64,000 bases of DNA from Agromyces mangrovi (lineage in GTDB: Bacteria; Actinomycetota; Actinomycetes; Actinomycetales; Microbacteriaceae), in assembly GCF_030296695.1 (NCBI RefSeq), contig NZ_AP027737.1, forward strand, positions 1,674,001 to 1,738,000. Reading direction: 5' to 3'. Under the pieces are notes generated by a model. It had not been told where the DNA came from, did no database searches, and saw only the letters and a list, made by a program, of their open reading frames with translations. How positions within the stretch are numbered: the first letter of the stretch is position 1; each line of letters starts with the position of its first letter. The translations under genes and the position numbers were made by a program. This document shows positions 17,615-25,347 of the stretch, in pieces.

Positions 17615-18277
17615 ATGGTCGGGGACGCACGACGTGACGCGTGGCGCTACCGGGTCGATCGGGCAGCCGAGGAGTTCCTGCGCGAGCGCGACGGCGCCGG
17701 CGTCGAGGAGCAGGGCGGGTCGGATGCCACAGGGCCGACCGCCGACTCGAGCGCCGCGCGTGCATCCGACGAGTCCGCGCGCGTGCCGACGGCGACCGAG
17801 CGAGCGGCCTACGTCGAGACCGCGATCCAGCAGGCGATGCGGCGCGGCGAGTTCGACGACCTGCCCGGTTCGGGCAAGCCGCTCGAGGGGCTCGACGGAC
17901 GGCACGACCCCGACTGGTGGATCCGGCGGAAGATCGAGCGCGAGCAGCTCGGTGGCCTCGGGCCGCCCGCGCTCACCTTGCGTGTGGAGGACGAGCAGCT
18001 CGTCGACCGTCTCGACGGCATGCAGCGGGAGCACGCCGTGCGCGAGGCGCTCGAGGACTTCAACCGGCGCGTGATCGAGGCCCGGCGGCAGCTGCTCGGT
18101 GGGCCGCCGGTGGTGACCCCGACCCGCGACGTCGACGCGGAGGTGGCGGCGTGGCGCGCGCGGCGTGAGGAGCGTCGGCGCGCGGTCGAGGCGGCCGAGC
18201 AGGCACGGCGCGCGGAAGAGGCCGAGGAACGTCGACGTTCGGCGATGTTCCGGAGGTGGCTGCGGCCGAGGGACTGA
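17615..18277 (+). CDS. DUF1992 (DnaJ-homologue subfamily C member 28-like) protein
   Basis: A 220-residue soluble protein. The conserved DUF1992 core spans about residues 72-155, with RAAYVETAIQQAMRRGEFDDLPGSGKPL and DPDWWIRRKIEREQ. A highly charged Arg/Glu helix forms the C-terminus (AAWRARREERRRAVEAAEQ). No J-domain is present despite the family name. The ATG at 17615 is chosen because GATCGGGGGTCGGG precedes it and upstream in-frame sequence looks non-coding. Function is unknown. It stands alone between divergent and convergent neighbours. Confidence 0.85.
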   Translation: MVGDARRDAWRYRVDRAAEEFLRERDGAGVEEQGGSDATGPTADSSAARASDESARVPTATERAAYVETAIQQAMRRGEFDDLPGSGKPLEGLDGRHDPDWWIRRKIEREQLGGLGPPALTLRVEDEQLVDRLDGMQREHAVREALEDFNRRVIEARRQLLGGPPVVTPTRDVDAEVAAWRARREERRRAVEAAEQARRAEEAEERRRSAMFRRWLRPRD

Positions 18278-18295
18278 CGGTCGCCGGGCGGTGCG

Positions 18296-18949
18296 TCAGG
18301 GCAGGTGCGCGATGAGCGCCGCATCCGTGTGCTCGACGCGGAGCGCGGTGTAGTCGGGGATGCGGGGGAGGCCGAGCCGGTCGGCGGTCTCGCTCGGCGC
18401 GTCGCCGATCACCACGACCTGTGCGCCAGAGGCGACGCCCGCGCGGATGCCCGCCTCGGCGTCCTCGAAGACGAGGCAGTCGGATGCCGCGACGCCGAGC
18501 TGCTCCGCCGCGCGGAGGTAGGGCTCGGGGTCGGGCTTGCCCTGCGAGACCGACTCGGCGGTGACGATCACCGCGGGAATCGGGAGGCCGACGCCGGCCA
18601 TGCGCTTCTCGGTCAGGGGCCGGGCCGCGCTCGTGACCAGGGCCCAGCGGCCGTGCGGCAGCGAGTCCAGCAGGTCGCGCGCGCCGGCGATCGCCGTGAC
18701 GCCCTCGGTGTCGTCGTACTCGATCCTGCTCAGGTCGGCGACGACCTCGTCGATGTCGGTGCCGTGCGGCGCGTACTTCCGTGCGGTCTCCACCATGCGG
18801 ATGCCGTGCGAGGTCGCGAGGATCTCGGCGACGTCGAGGTCGAACCGCCGGGCGAACTCGGCCCAGATGCGCTCGACGACCGGATGCGAGTCGACGAGCG
18901 TGCCGTCCATGTCGAACAGGATCGCGCGGGCGGAGATGGTGCGTGTCAC
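18296..18949 (-). CDS. HAD-superfamily sugar-phosphate phosphatase
   Basis: A 217-residue HAD hydrolase. The nucleophile motif FDMDGTLVDS lies at about residues 12-21, motif II is LVTSAARP, motif III is GKPDPEPY and motif IV is VFEDAEAGIRAG. The cap type and length resemble 2-deoxyglucose-6-phosphate or glycerol-phosphate phosphatases; the substrate is undetermined. The GTG start overlaps the MMPL stop (GTGA), so it is translated after the exporter gene, though a functional link is not obvious. Confidence 0.88.
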   Translation of the reverse strand: MTRTISARAILFDMDGTLVDSHPVVERIWAEFARRFDLDVAEILATSHGIRMVETARKYAPHGTDIDEVVADLSRIEYDDTEGVTAIAGARDLLDSLPHGRWALVTSAARPLTEKRMAGVGLPIPAVIVTAESVSQGKPDPEPYLRAAEQLGVAASDCLVFEDAEAGIRAGVASGAQVVVIGDAPSETADRLGLPRIPDYTALRVEHTDAALIAHLP

Positions 18950-21543
18950 CCCTCCATGTTCGCAGGCGAGCCGTCGGCGTGGTGACGGCGCTCGAGCGCG
19001 GCGCCCTCGACGTCGACGTTCGGGATGATGCGGTCGAGCCACTTCGGCAGCCACCACGCCGAGCGGCCGAGCAGGTGCATGACCGCGGGCATGAGCAGCA
19101 TGCGCACGACGAACGCGTCGAGCAGGATGCCGATCGCGAGGCCGAAGCCGATCGAGCGGATCATGACCGACTCGGCGAAGATGAACCCGCCGAACACCGA
19201 GATCATGATGAGGCCCGCCGCGGTCACGACCGAGCGGCCGGCGCGGAAGCCCTTCATCACCGCGAGGCGCGCCAGCGTGCCGTGCACGTACGACTCGCGC
19301 ATGCCCGAGGCGAGGAACAGCTGGTAGTCCATCGCGAGCCCGAACAGGATGCCGACGAGGATCACCGGCAGGAAGCTCAGGATCGGGCCGGTCGAGTGCA
19401 GGCCGATGAGCTCGGCGCCCCAGCCCCACTGGAACACCGCCACGGTCGCGCCGTAGGTGGCGAACAGCGAGAGGATGAACCCGCCCGTCGCGATGAGCGG
19501 CACGAGCAGCGACCGGAACACCACGATCATGATCAGCAGCGAGAGCCCGACGACCACCGTGAGGTAGAGCGGCAGCACGTCGTTCAGGTTCTCGGAGATG
19601 TCGATGTTGATCGCGGCCTGGCCGGCGACGCCGAGCGTGTACTCGCCGTCGATCGGCGGCAACTCGCGCAGGTCGCGCACGAGCTGGTCGGTCGACACCG
19701 AGTTCGGACCCTCCTCGGGCACGACCTGGAACGCGGCGAGCGTGCCGTCGTCGGAGATCGCGATCGGGGCGACGGCGACGACCGCGTCCTGCTCGGCGAT
19801 CGCGGTCGCGATGTCGAGCTGCGCCTGCAGCTGCTCGGCGTCGTCCTGCCCGCCCGGCAGCTCGGCCGTGACCAGCAGCGGGCCGTTCGCACCCTCGCCG
19901 AACGCCTCGGCGGTCAGCACGTGTGCGATGTAGCCGGGCGTCTCCTCGGGCTCGCTCGAGCCGTCGGGCAGGCCCACGCGCATCGACAGTGCCGGGATCG
20001 CCACGACGAGCAGCGCCACGATGGTGCCCAGCATGGTGAGCACCGCGCGCCAGTTGCCCATGGGCTTCGCCGTCGTGTCCTCGTGGTGCACCGTGCCGAC
20101 CGCCGCGCGGGCCTTGCGGCTCAGCACGCGCATGCCGATCAGTCCGAGCAGGGCCGGGATGAGCGAGGTCGCGATGAGCACCGCGATGAGCACCGCGAAC
20201 GCGCCGACCGTGCCCATCAGGCCGAGGAAGGGGATGCCCGTGACGTTCAGCGCGAGCAGGGCGACGATGACCGTCGAACCTGCGAACACGACCGCGTTGC
20301 CGGCGGTGCCGTTCGCGAGGCCGATCGACTCGTGCAGGTCGGCGCCCTCGAGCAGCTGCCTGCGGTGCCGGTTCACGATGAACAGCGCGTAGTCGATGCC
20401 CACCGCGAGGCCCAGCATGATGCCGAGCACCGGGGTGACCGACGACATGTCGACGACGCCCGAGAAGGCGAGCGATGCGAGCACCGCGATGCCGACGCCG
20501 ACGAGGGCCGTGATGATGGGCAGGGATGCCGCGATGGCGGTGCCGAGCATGACGAGCAGCACGATCGCCGCGATGATGAGGCCGACGATCTCGCCGATGC
20601 CGACCAGCGACGGCACCGACTGCGAGATGGTCGTCGACAGGCCCATCTCAGTGCCCTCGACGGGTGACGCCTCGAAGTACTCGGCGGTCGCCGTCTTCGA
20701 GTCCGCCTCGAGCTCGAGCAGGGGCACGTCGTAGGCGATGTTGACGAGGGCGGTCGAGCCGTCCTCCGAGACGACGCCGATGCCGTCGGAGAGGGCGAGC
20801 AGCTCGGCACCCTGCTCGAGCAGGTCGGCCTGCTCCTCGAGCTCGATGCGGCCGTCGTCGATCTGCTGCTGCTGGTCGGCGATCTCGTCGCGACCGGCGT
20901 CGAGCTGCGCCTGCTGGGCGTCGAGCTCGGCCTGCTGGGCGTCGAGCTGCGCCTGCTGCGCGTCGAGCGCCGCGAGCTGCTGCGGCGGGGCGCCGGCCGC
21001 CTCGGCCTGCGCGCGGGCGGCGTCGAGCTGGGCCTGTCCCTCGTCGAGCTGCGCCTGGCCGGCGTCGAGCTGGGCCTGCCCCGCTTCGAGCTCCTCGAGT
21101 GCGGCGTCGAGCTGGGCCTGCCCGTCGTCGAGCTGGGTGCGGGCGTCCTCGATCTGGTCGCGGCCGTCGACGATCTCCTGCTGGGCGTCGTCCAGCTCCT
21201 GCTGCGCCTCGAACGGGTCGATCACATCGGCGACCTCGGGGAGGTCGGTCGCGCCGGCGGCGAGTTCCGAGATCTGCTCGCGCTCGGCGTCGGTGAAGGG
21301 CTCGCCGTCGGTGGTCGCGTAGACGACGGTGCCGGACGCGCCGGCGTAGTCGGGGAGCTCCTCGGCGAGGGCATCCGTCACCTCGCCGGAGGCCGTGCCG
21401 GGCACGTCGAAGCTGGTGGCGAGGCCCTTGAAGCCGACCGCGAAGCCGACGCCGGCCGCACCGAGCACGAGGGCCCAGGTGAGGATCACCACCCACGCGC
21501 GGCGCGCGCTGAACTTGCCGAGGCGGTAGAGCAGTTCGGCCAT
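18946..21543 (-). CDS. MMPL/RND-family exporter with long heptad-repeat periplasmic segment
   Basis: An 865-residue inner-membrane transporter with the MMPL plan: two halves, each with one helix, a large external loop and five to six helices. Signature stretches are GIMLGLAVGIDYALFIVNRHR and GILFGLAMDYQLFLASGMRE. The first external loop holds about 110 residues of near-perfect seven-residue repeats (QAQLDAG, QAELDAQ, RDEIADQ and similar), predicted to form a coiled coil. The gene is divergent from a TetR at 21623, with an operator between them, a layout typical of regulated lipid or drug exporters. The substrate is unknown. Confidence 0.9.
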   Translation of the reverse strand: MAELLYRLGKFSARRAWVVILTWALVLGAAGVGFAVGFKGLATSFDVPGTASGEVTDALAEELPDYAGASGTVVYATTDGEPFTDAEREQISELAAGATDLPEVADVIDPFEAQQELDDAQQEIVDGRDQIEDARTQLDDGQAQLDAALEELEAGQAQLDAGQAQLDEGQAQLDAARAQAEAAGAPPQQLAALDAQQAQLDAQQAELDAQQAQLDAGRDEIADQQQQIDDGRIELEEQADLLEQGAELLALSDGIGVVSEDGSTALVNIAYDVPLLELEADSKTATAEYFEASPVEGTEMGLSTTISQSVPSLVGIGEIVGLIIAAIVLLVMLGTAIAASLPIITALVGVGIAVLASLAFSGVVDMSSVTPVLGIMLGLAVGIDYALFIVNRHRRQLLEGADLHESIGLANGTAGNAVVFAGSTVIVALLALNVTGIPFLGLMGTVGAFAVLIAVLIATSLIPALLGLIGMRVLSRKARAAVGTVHHEDTTAKPMGNWRAVLTMLGTIVALLVVAIPALSMRVGLPDGSSEPEETPGYIAHVLTAEAFGEGANGPLLVTAELPGGQDDAEQLQAQLDIATAIAEQDAVVAVAPIAISDDGTLAAFQVVPEEGPNSVSTDQLVRDLRELPPIDGEYTLGVAGQAAINIDISENLNDVLPLYLTVVVGLSLLIMIVVFRSLLVPLIATGGFILSLFATYGATVAVFQWGWGAELIGLHSTGPILSFLPVILVGILFGLAMDYQLFLASGMRESYVHGTLARLAVMKGFRAGRSVVTAAGLIMISVFGGFIFAESVMIRSIGFGLAIGILLDAFVVRMLLMPAVMHLLGRSAWWLPKWLDRIIPNVDVEGAALERRHHADGSPANMEG

Positions 21544-21581
21544 GCCGAGACCTCCCGTTGTCGTAGGTGCGGGGTAAGAAT

Positions 21582-21601
21582 ACGCAACGGTGCGTCTCGT
21601 T
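21582..21601. promoter_or_regulatory. Candidate TetR operator between MMPL exporter and TetR gene
   Basis: ACGCAACGGTGCGTCTCGTT contains ACGCA-ACGG-TGCGT and the overlapping CAACG...CGTTG inverted repeats. It lies in the 79-bp divergent gap, 21 bases before the TetR start, next to TATAGG (21610-21615), a likely -10 of a leaderless TetR transcript. Near-identical to 9043-9062. Confidence 0.6.
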
Positions 21602-21622
21602 GACTGAGTATAGGGTGAGTGC

Positions 21623-22207
21623 ATGAACGAGCGACGCCGCGGAGCCGCTCGCAGCGAGGCCGCGCACCGCTCGATCCTCGAGGCGACGGCCGCCCTCTTC
21701 GCCGAGAAGGGCTACGACCACCTGACCATCGAGGGCATCGCCGCGCGCGCTCACGTGGGCAAGCAGACGATCTACCGCTGGTGGCCGTCGAAGGCCGAGG
21801 TCGTCGCCGAGTGCCTGCTCGAGGGCGTGCTGCTGCCCGACCAGTTCACGCCGCCGACGGGCGGGCGCATCCGCGACGACATGGTCGTCTGGCTGGAGGC
21901 GCTGATGGCGTTCGTGACCGGCGAGGAGCACGCCGGGCTGTTCCGCTCGCTGGTCGCCGCCGCCATGGACAACGCCGAGATCGGTCGGATGCTCCGAGCG
22001 AAGCTCGGCGACGAGTCGGTGATGGTCGTCCGCCTGCAGGAGGCCGTCGACGCGGGGGAGCTCGCACACGGGACGCCGCTCCGCGACGTGTCCGAGGCGT
22101 TCGCCGGCATGCTCGCGCTGCGAGTGCTCAGCCGCGCGCCCGCAGAGGTCGACGCGGCCGAGCGGATGGTGGACGCGGTGCTCGGGCCGTATCTCAGTCG
22201 CGCGTGA
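21623..22207 (+). CDS. TetR-family regulator, likely repressor of the MMPL exporter
   Basis: A 194-residue regulator. The helix-turn-helix domain is at residues 14-60: ILEATAALFAEKGYDHLTIEGIAARAHVGKQTIYRWWPSKAEV. The C-terminal half resembles TetR_C_11-type ligand domains (GRIRDDMVVWLEALMAFV, FAGMLALRVLSRAP). It is transcribed divergently from the exporter over a shared operator, the usual arrangement for effector-relieved repression. The 3' end overlaps the convergent TetR gene by 14 bases. Confidence 0.9.
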   Translation: MNERRRGAARSEAAHRSILEATAALFAEKGYDHLTIEGIAARAHVGKQTIYRWWPSKAEVVAECLLEGVLLPDQFTPPTGGRIRDDMVVWLEALMAFVTGEEHAGLFRSLVAAAMDNAEIGRMLRAKLGDESVMVVRLQEAVDAGELAHGTPLRDVSEAFAGMLALRVLSRAPAEVDAAERMVDAVLGPYLSRA

Positions 22208-22787
22208 GGAACCGCGCGGCGAAGTGATCCCACACTGCGAGGAAGTCGACTGACGGGTCGAGCACCCACTCGCGCTCGAGTCCGGTCCAGAACGCCATGA
22301 GCTCGCGCCCGGCGAGTTCGGGATCGGACTTCCACTCGAGCATCCGCGCGAAGTCGGCGCGGGTGCGGCGCTCGCGCGCCACGATGTAGTCGTGCGCGGG
22401 GTGCTGCGGGTCGCTCGCCTCGACGCTGAGCACGGCGTAGAGCCGCACCAGTTCCGGCATCTCGAGGTTGCGGGCGACGATGCGGCGAAGCAGCGCGCGG
22501 ATCTCGTCGGGGTGGCCGACGATCGACTCGTCGGGGAGGTCCGGCGGGGTCGTCAGCTCGTCGCGGTACGCGAGCACGGCCGCCAGCAGGTCGTGCATCG
22601 ACGGGAAGTGGTGCAGGACAGAGGGCTTCCGGATGCCGCACGCGTCGGCGATGTCGGCCAGGGACACCGCGTTGAACCCCGCGACGGAGATCAGCTTCGT
22701 CGCCTCCTCGAGGATCTGCCGACGACGCGCCTCGGGCGCCATCCGCGTCTGCACCCGTTTCGGCACCGTACCGGTCGCTGTTGACAT
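22194..22787 (-). CDS. TetR-family regulator of the glycoside-catabolism locus
   Basis: A 197-residue TetR protein. The DNA-binding domain reads ILEEATKLISVAGFNAVSLADIADACGIRKPSVLHHFPSMHDL. The start at 22787 is chosen over 22826 because CGGAGG sits six bases before it. It is divergent from the GH2 gene, and three 14-bp CTACCGATCGGTAG-type boxes lie in the shared 132-bp region. I infer it represses the plus-strand glycosidase operon and itself, with a sugar or aglycone as inducer. Confidence 0.88.
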   Translation of the reverse strand: MSTATGTVPKRVQTRMAPEARRRQILEEATKLISVAGFNAVSLADIADACGIRKPSVLHHFPSMHDLLAAVLAYRDELTTPPDLPDESIVGHPDEIRALLRRIVARNLEMPELVRLYAVLSVEASDPQHPAHDYIVARERRTRADFARMLEWKSDPELAGRELMAFWTGLEREWVLDPSVDFLAVWDHFAARFLTRD

Positions 22788-22819
22788 CGTCGCCTCCGGG
22801 GCATCCGTTGGTCCTGTGC

Positions 22820-22882
22820 TTGACAACCTACCATTCGATAGGTGTAATCTACCGATCGATAGGCAAACCTACCGATCGGTAG
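22820..22882 (+). promoter_or_regulatory. Promoter of the glycoside locus with three TetR boxes
   Basis: TTGACA (22820-22825), a 17-base spacer and TGTAAT (22843-22848) form a near-consensus promoter reading into the GH2 gene. Three palindromic boxes follow the pattern CTACCGATCGGTAG: 22828-22841 (CTACCATTCGATAG, between -35 and -10), 22849-22862 (CTACCGATCGATAG) and 22869-22882 (perfect). Their spacings are 21 and 20 bases, so all face the same side of the helix. The first blocks polymerase binding and the others lie at and after the start site. Confidence 0.8.
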
Positions 22883-22919
22883 TCAACGATCGGGAACGAC
22901 CGAGAGAGGCCGCTCGACG

Positions 22920-25340
22920 ATGAGTGCGACACCCACGCTGCAGGACCGCGACCTCAACGACGGGTGGACCCTCTCGCACGTCGACGGGCGCGTCGAGACC
23001 GTCGACCTGCCCCACGACGCGATGTTGGGCGAACCGCGCTCGGCCGAGGTCCGGAACGGCACCCGCACCGGCTGGTTCCCCGGCGGCCGCTACCAGTACG
23101 CGCGAGACATCGAGATCGCGGAGCACGAGCTCGGCGCATACGTCGCGGTGCGGTTCGAGGGCGTCTACCATCGCTCGGTGGTCTCGGTGAACGGCCGCGA
23201 GCTCGCCCGGCACGCGTACGGGTACGACGAGTTCGAGGTCGACCTGTCGGAGGTCGTCGTGGTCGGTCGCAACCGGATCGAGGTCGCGGTCGACACCTCC
23301 CGCGAGCCGAACTCGCGCTGGTACACGGGCTCGGGCATCTATCGGCCCGTGACGCTCGTCGTGCGCGACCGCCGACGCATCACGGACCTGCGGGTGACCA
23401 CGCGATCGCTCACCCCGCCGACCGTCGCAGTCGAGGCATCCGCCCCCGACGACGCCACGGTGCACATCTTCGACGGAGCGGAACTGCTCGCCGAGGGACC
23501 GCTCGGCGAGTTCACCCTCGACGGTGCGGGGCTCTGGAGCGCGGAGTCGCCCCGGCTCTACCGGGCGGAGGTGCACACGTCCGCCGACCGGGTCGAGACG
23601 AGTTTCGGCATCCGTACGATCGACGTGTCGGGCAGCGGCGGCTTCCGCGTCAACGGCGTCGAGACGAAGCTCCGCGGCGCCTGCATCCACCATGACAACG
23701 GCATCCTCGGCGCGCGCGCGTACGCCGACGCCGAGGCCCGCAAGGTGCGGATCCTGAAGGAGTCCGGGTACAACGCCATCCGCTCCGCGCACAACCCGTG
23801 CTCGCGTGCGCTGCTGGACGCCTGCGATCGGTACGGCATGTACGTGATCGACGAGGCGTTCGACGGCTGGTACACGCCCAAGAGCCACCACGACTTCTCC
23901 CGCGAGTTCCGGGACGAGCACGTCGGCGTGCTCGAGTCGCTGGTCGCGAAGGACCGCAACCACCCCTCGGTCGTCATGTACTCCATCGGCAACGAGGTGA
24001 CCGAGCCGGCGGAACCCGACGGCGTGGCGCTCGCAGGGGAGATGGCGGACCGGGTGCGCGCTCTCGACCCGACCCGACCCGTCACCTGCGGCGTGAACCT
24101 CATGCTGATCGGGTTCGACATGGGCGCGAAGGAGGACGGTCCCTACGATCCGGACGGGCACGCCACCGGGAAGGACCCGCACGACCAGTCGGCGGGCCTC
24201 GAGAAGGCGTCGGGTTCGACCCTGTACAACCTGCTCGTCGGCCGGATCGGGACGATCATGAGCCTCGCCGTGAAGGGCCGGCGCATGGGGCGCAAGATCG
24301 AGGGGCTCGCCGCCCACCTCGACGTGGTGGGCTACAACTACGCCGAGGCGCGCTACGACGCGGACGCGAAGCGCTACCCCGAGCGCGTGGTCGTCGGATC
24401 GGAGACCATGGCCGCCCGGCTCCCGTTCAACTGGGCTCGGGTGCAGCGCCACACCCAGGTCATCGGCGACTTCGTCTGGACCGGGTGGGACTACCTCGGC
24501 GAGATCGGCCTCGGCTACTGGCGGTACCCGTCCGAGTCGGGACTCCAGGTCGCCTATGGCGGGGGCACCATCGACCTGATCGGCAACCGCGACGCCCAGA
24601 ACCACTACCAGCAGGTCGTCTGGGGCATCCGGACCGAACCGTGGATCGGGGTGCGCCCGCTCACCCACGCAGGCGAACGGGTCGTGCGGAGCCCCTGGCG
24701 GATGACCGACGCCGTCGGGTCCTGGACCTGGCCGGGGTGCGAGGGGGCGCGGGCCGAGATGGAGGTCTACGCAGACGCGCGCGTCGTGCGCCTGGAACTC
24801 GACGGCCGCCCGATCGGCCGGTCGCGGGTGCGCAACCGCATCGCCCGCTTCCGCACCGCGTACCGCCCCGGCAGGCTCGAGGCGATCGCCGAGGACCGGC
24901 GCGGCCGCGTGGTCGGGCGCACGACGCTGTCCACCGCGGGGGAGGCACGGCTGCACGCGCGGCCCGACACCATCGCCCTCCGCCCGAACGGCCAGGACCT
25001 GAGCTTCGTCGAGATCGCGCTCGCCGACGACGCGGGAACGGTCCACGCCGCCGGCGACCGCGAGGTGACCGTCGAGATCGAGGGCGATGCCGTGGCCCTG
25101 GCCGCGGTCGGGTCCGCGAACCCGCGCCCCGCGACGCTCTACGGCGGTCCCGCCACGACCACCTGGTACGGGCGCGCGCTCGCCGTCCTGCGCGCCGGTC
25201 ACCGCCCCGGTGAGGCCACGGTCACCGTGCGCGCCGAGGGCCTGGATGACGTGTCGTTCCGGGTCACCGTCGAGCCCGTGGGCGAGCCCGCCCCTGCAGC
25301 ATCCGTCGTCCCTGCGCCCGCCGCACGGTTCGCAGGCTGA
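22920..25340 (+). CDS. Glycoside hydrolase family 2 (beta-galactosidase/beta-glucuronidase-like), cytosolic
   Basis: An 806-residue GH2 enzyme without signal peptide. The N-terminal jelly-roll (PGGRYQYARDIEI, VRFEGVYHRSVVSVNG, NSRWYTGSGIYRPV) leads through an Ig-like domain to the TIM barrel (LRGACIHHDNGILGARAY, NAIRSAHNPCSRALLDACDRYG). The acid/base is Glu 359 in SIGNEV and the nucleophile is Glu 495 in VGSETM. A C-terminal DUF4982-like region (MEVYADARVVRLELDGRPIG) follows. It is first of the operon, preceded by GAGAGAGG. Substrate linkage cannot be read from sequence. Confidence 0.92.
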   Translation: MSATPTLQDRDLNDGWTLSHVDGRVETVDLPHDAMLGEPRSAEVRNGTRTGWFPGGRYQYARDIEIAEHELGAYVAVRFEGVYHRSVVSVNGRELARHAYGYDEFEVDLSEVVVVGRNRIEVAVDTSREPNSRWYTGSGIYRPVTLVVRDRRRITDLRVTTRSLTPPTVAVEASAPDDATVHIFDGAELLAEGPLGEFTLDGAGLWSAESPRLYRAEVHTSADRVETSFGIRTIDVSGSGGFRVNGVETKLRGACIHHDNGILGARAYADAEARKVRILKESGYNAIRSAHNPCSRALLDACDRYGMYVIDEAFDGWYTPKSHHDFSREFRDEHVGVLESLVAKDRNHPSVVMYSIGNEVTEPAEPDGVALAGEMADRVRALDPTRPVTCGVNLMLIGFDMGAKEDGPYDPDGHATGKDPHDQSAGLEKASGSTLYNLLVGRIGTIMSLAVKGRRMGRKIEGLAAHLDVVGYNYAEARYDADAKRYPERVVVGSETMAARLPFNWARVQRHTQVIGDFVWTGWDYLGEIGLGYWRYPSESGLQVAYGGGTIDLIGNRDAQNHYQQVVWGIRTEPWIGVRPLTHAGERVVRSPWRMTDAVGSWTWPGCEGARAEMEVYADARVVRLELDGRPIGRSRVRNRIARFRTAYRPGRLEAIAEDRRGRVVGRTTLSTAGEARLHARPDTIALRPNGQDLSFVEIALADDAGTVHAAGDREVTVEIEGDAVALAAVGSANPRPATLYGGPATTTWYGRALAVLRAGHRPGEATVTVRAEGLDDVSFRVTVEPVGEPAPAASVVPAPAARFAG

Positions 25341-25347
25341 GGAGCGG

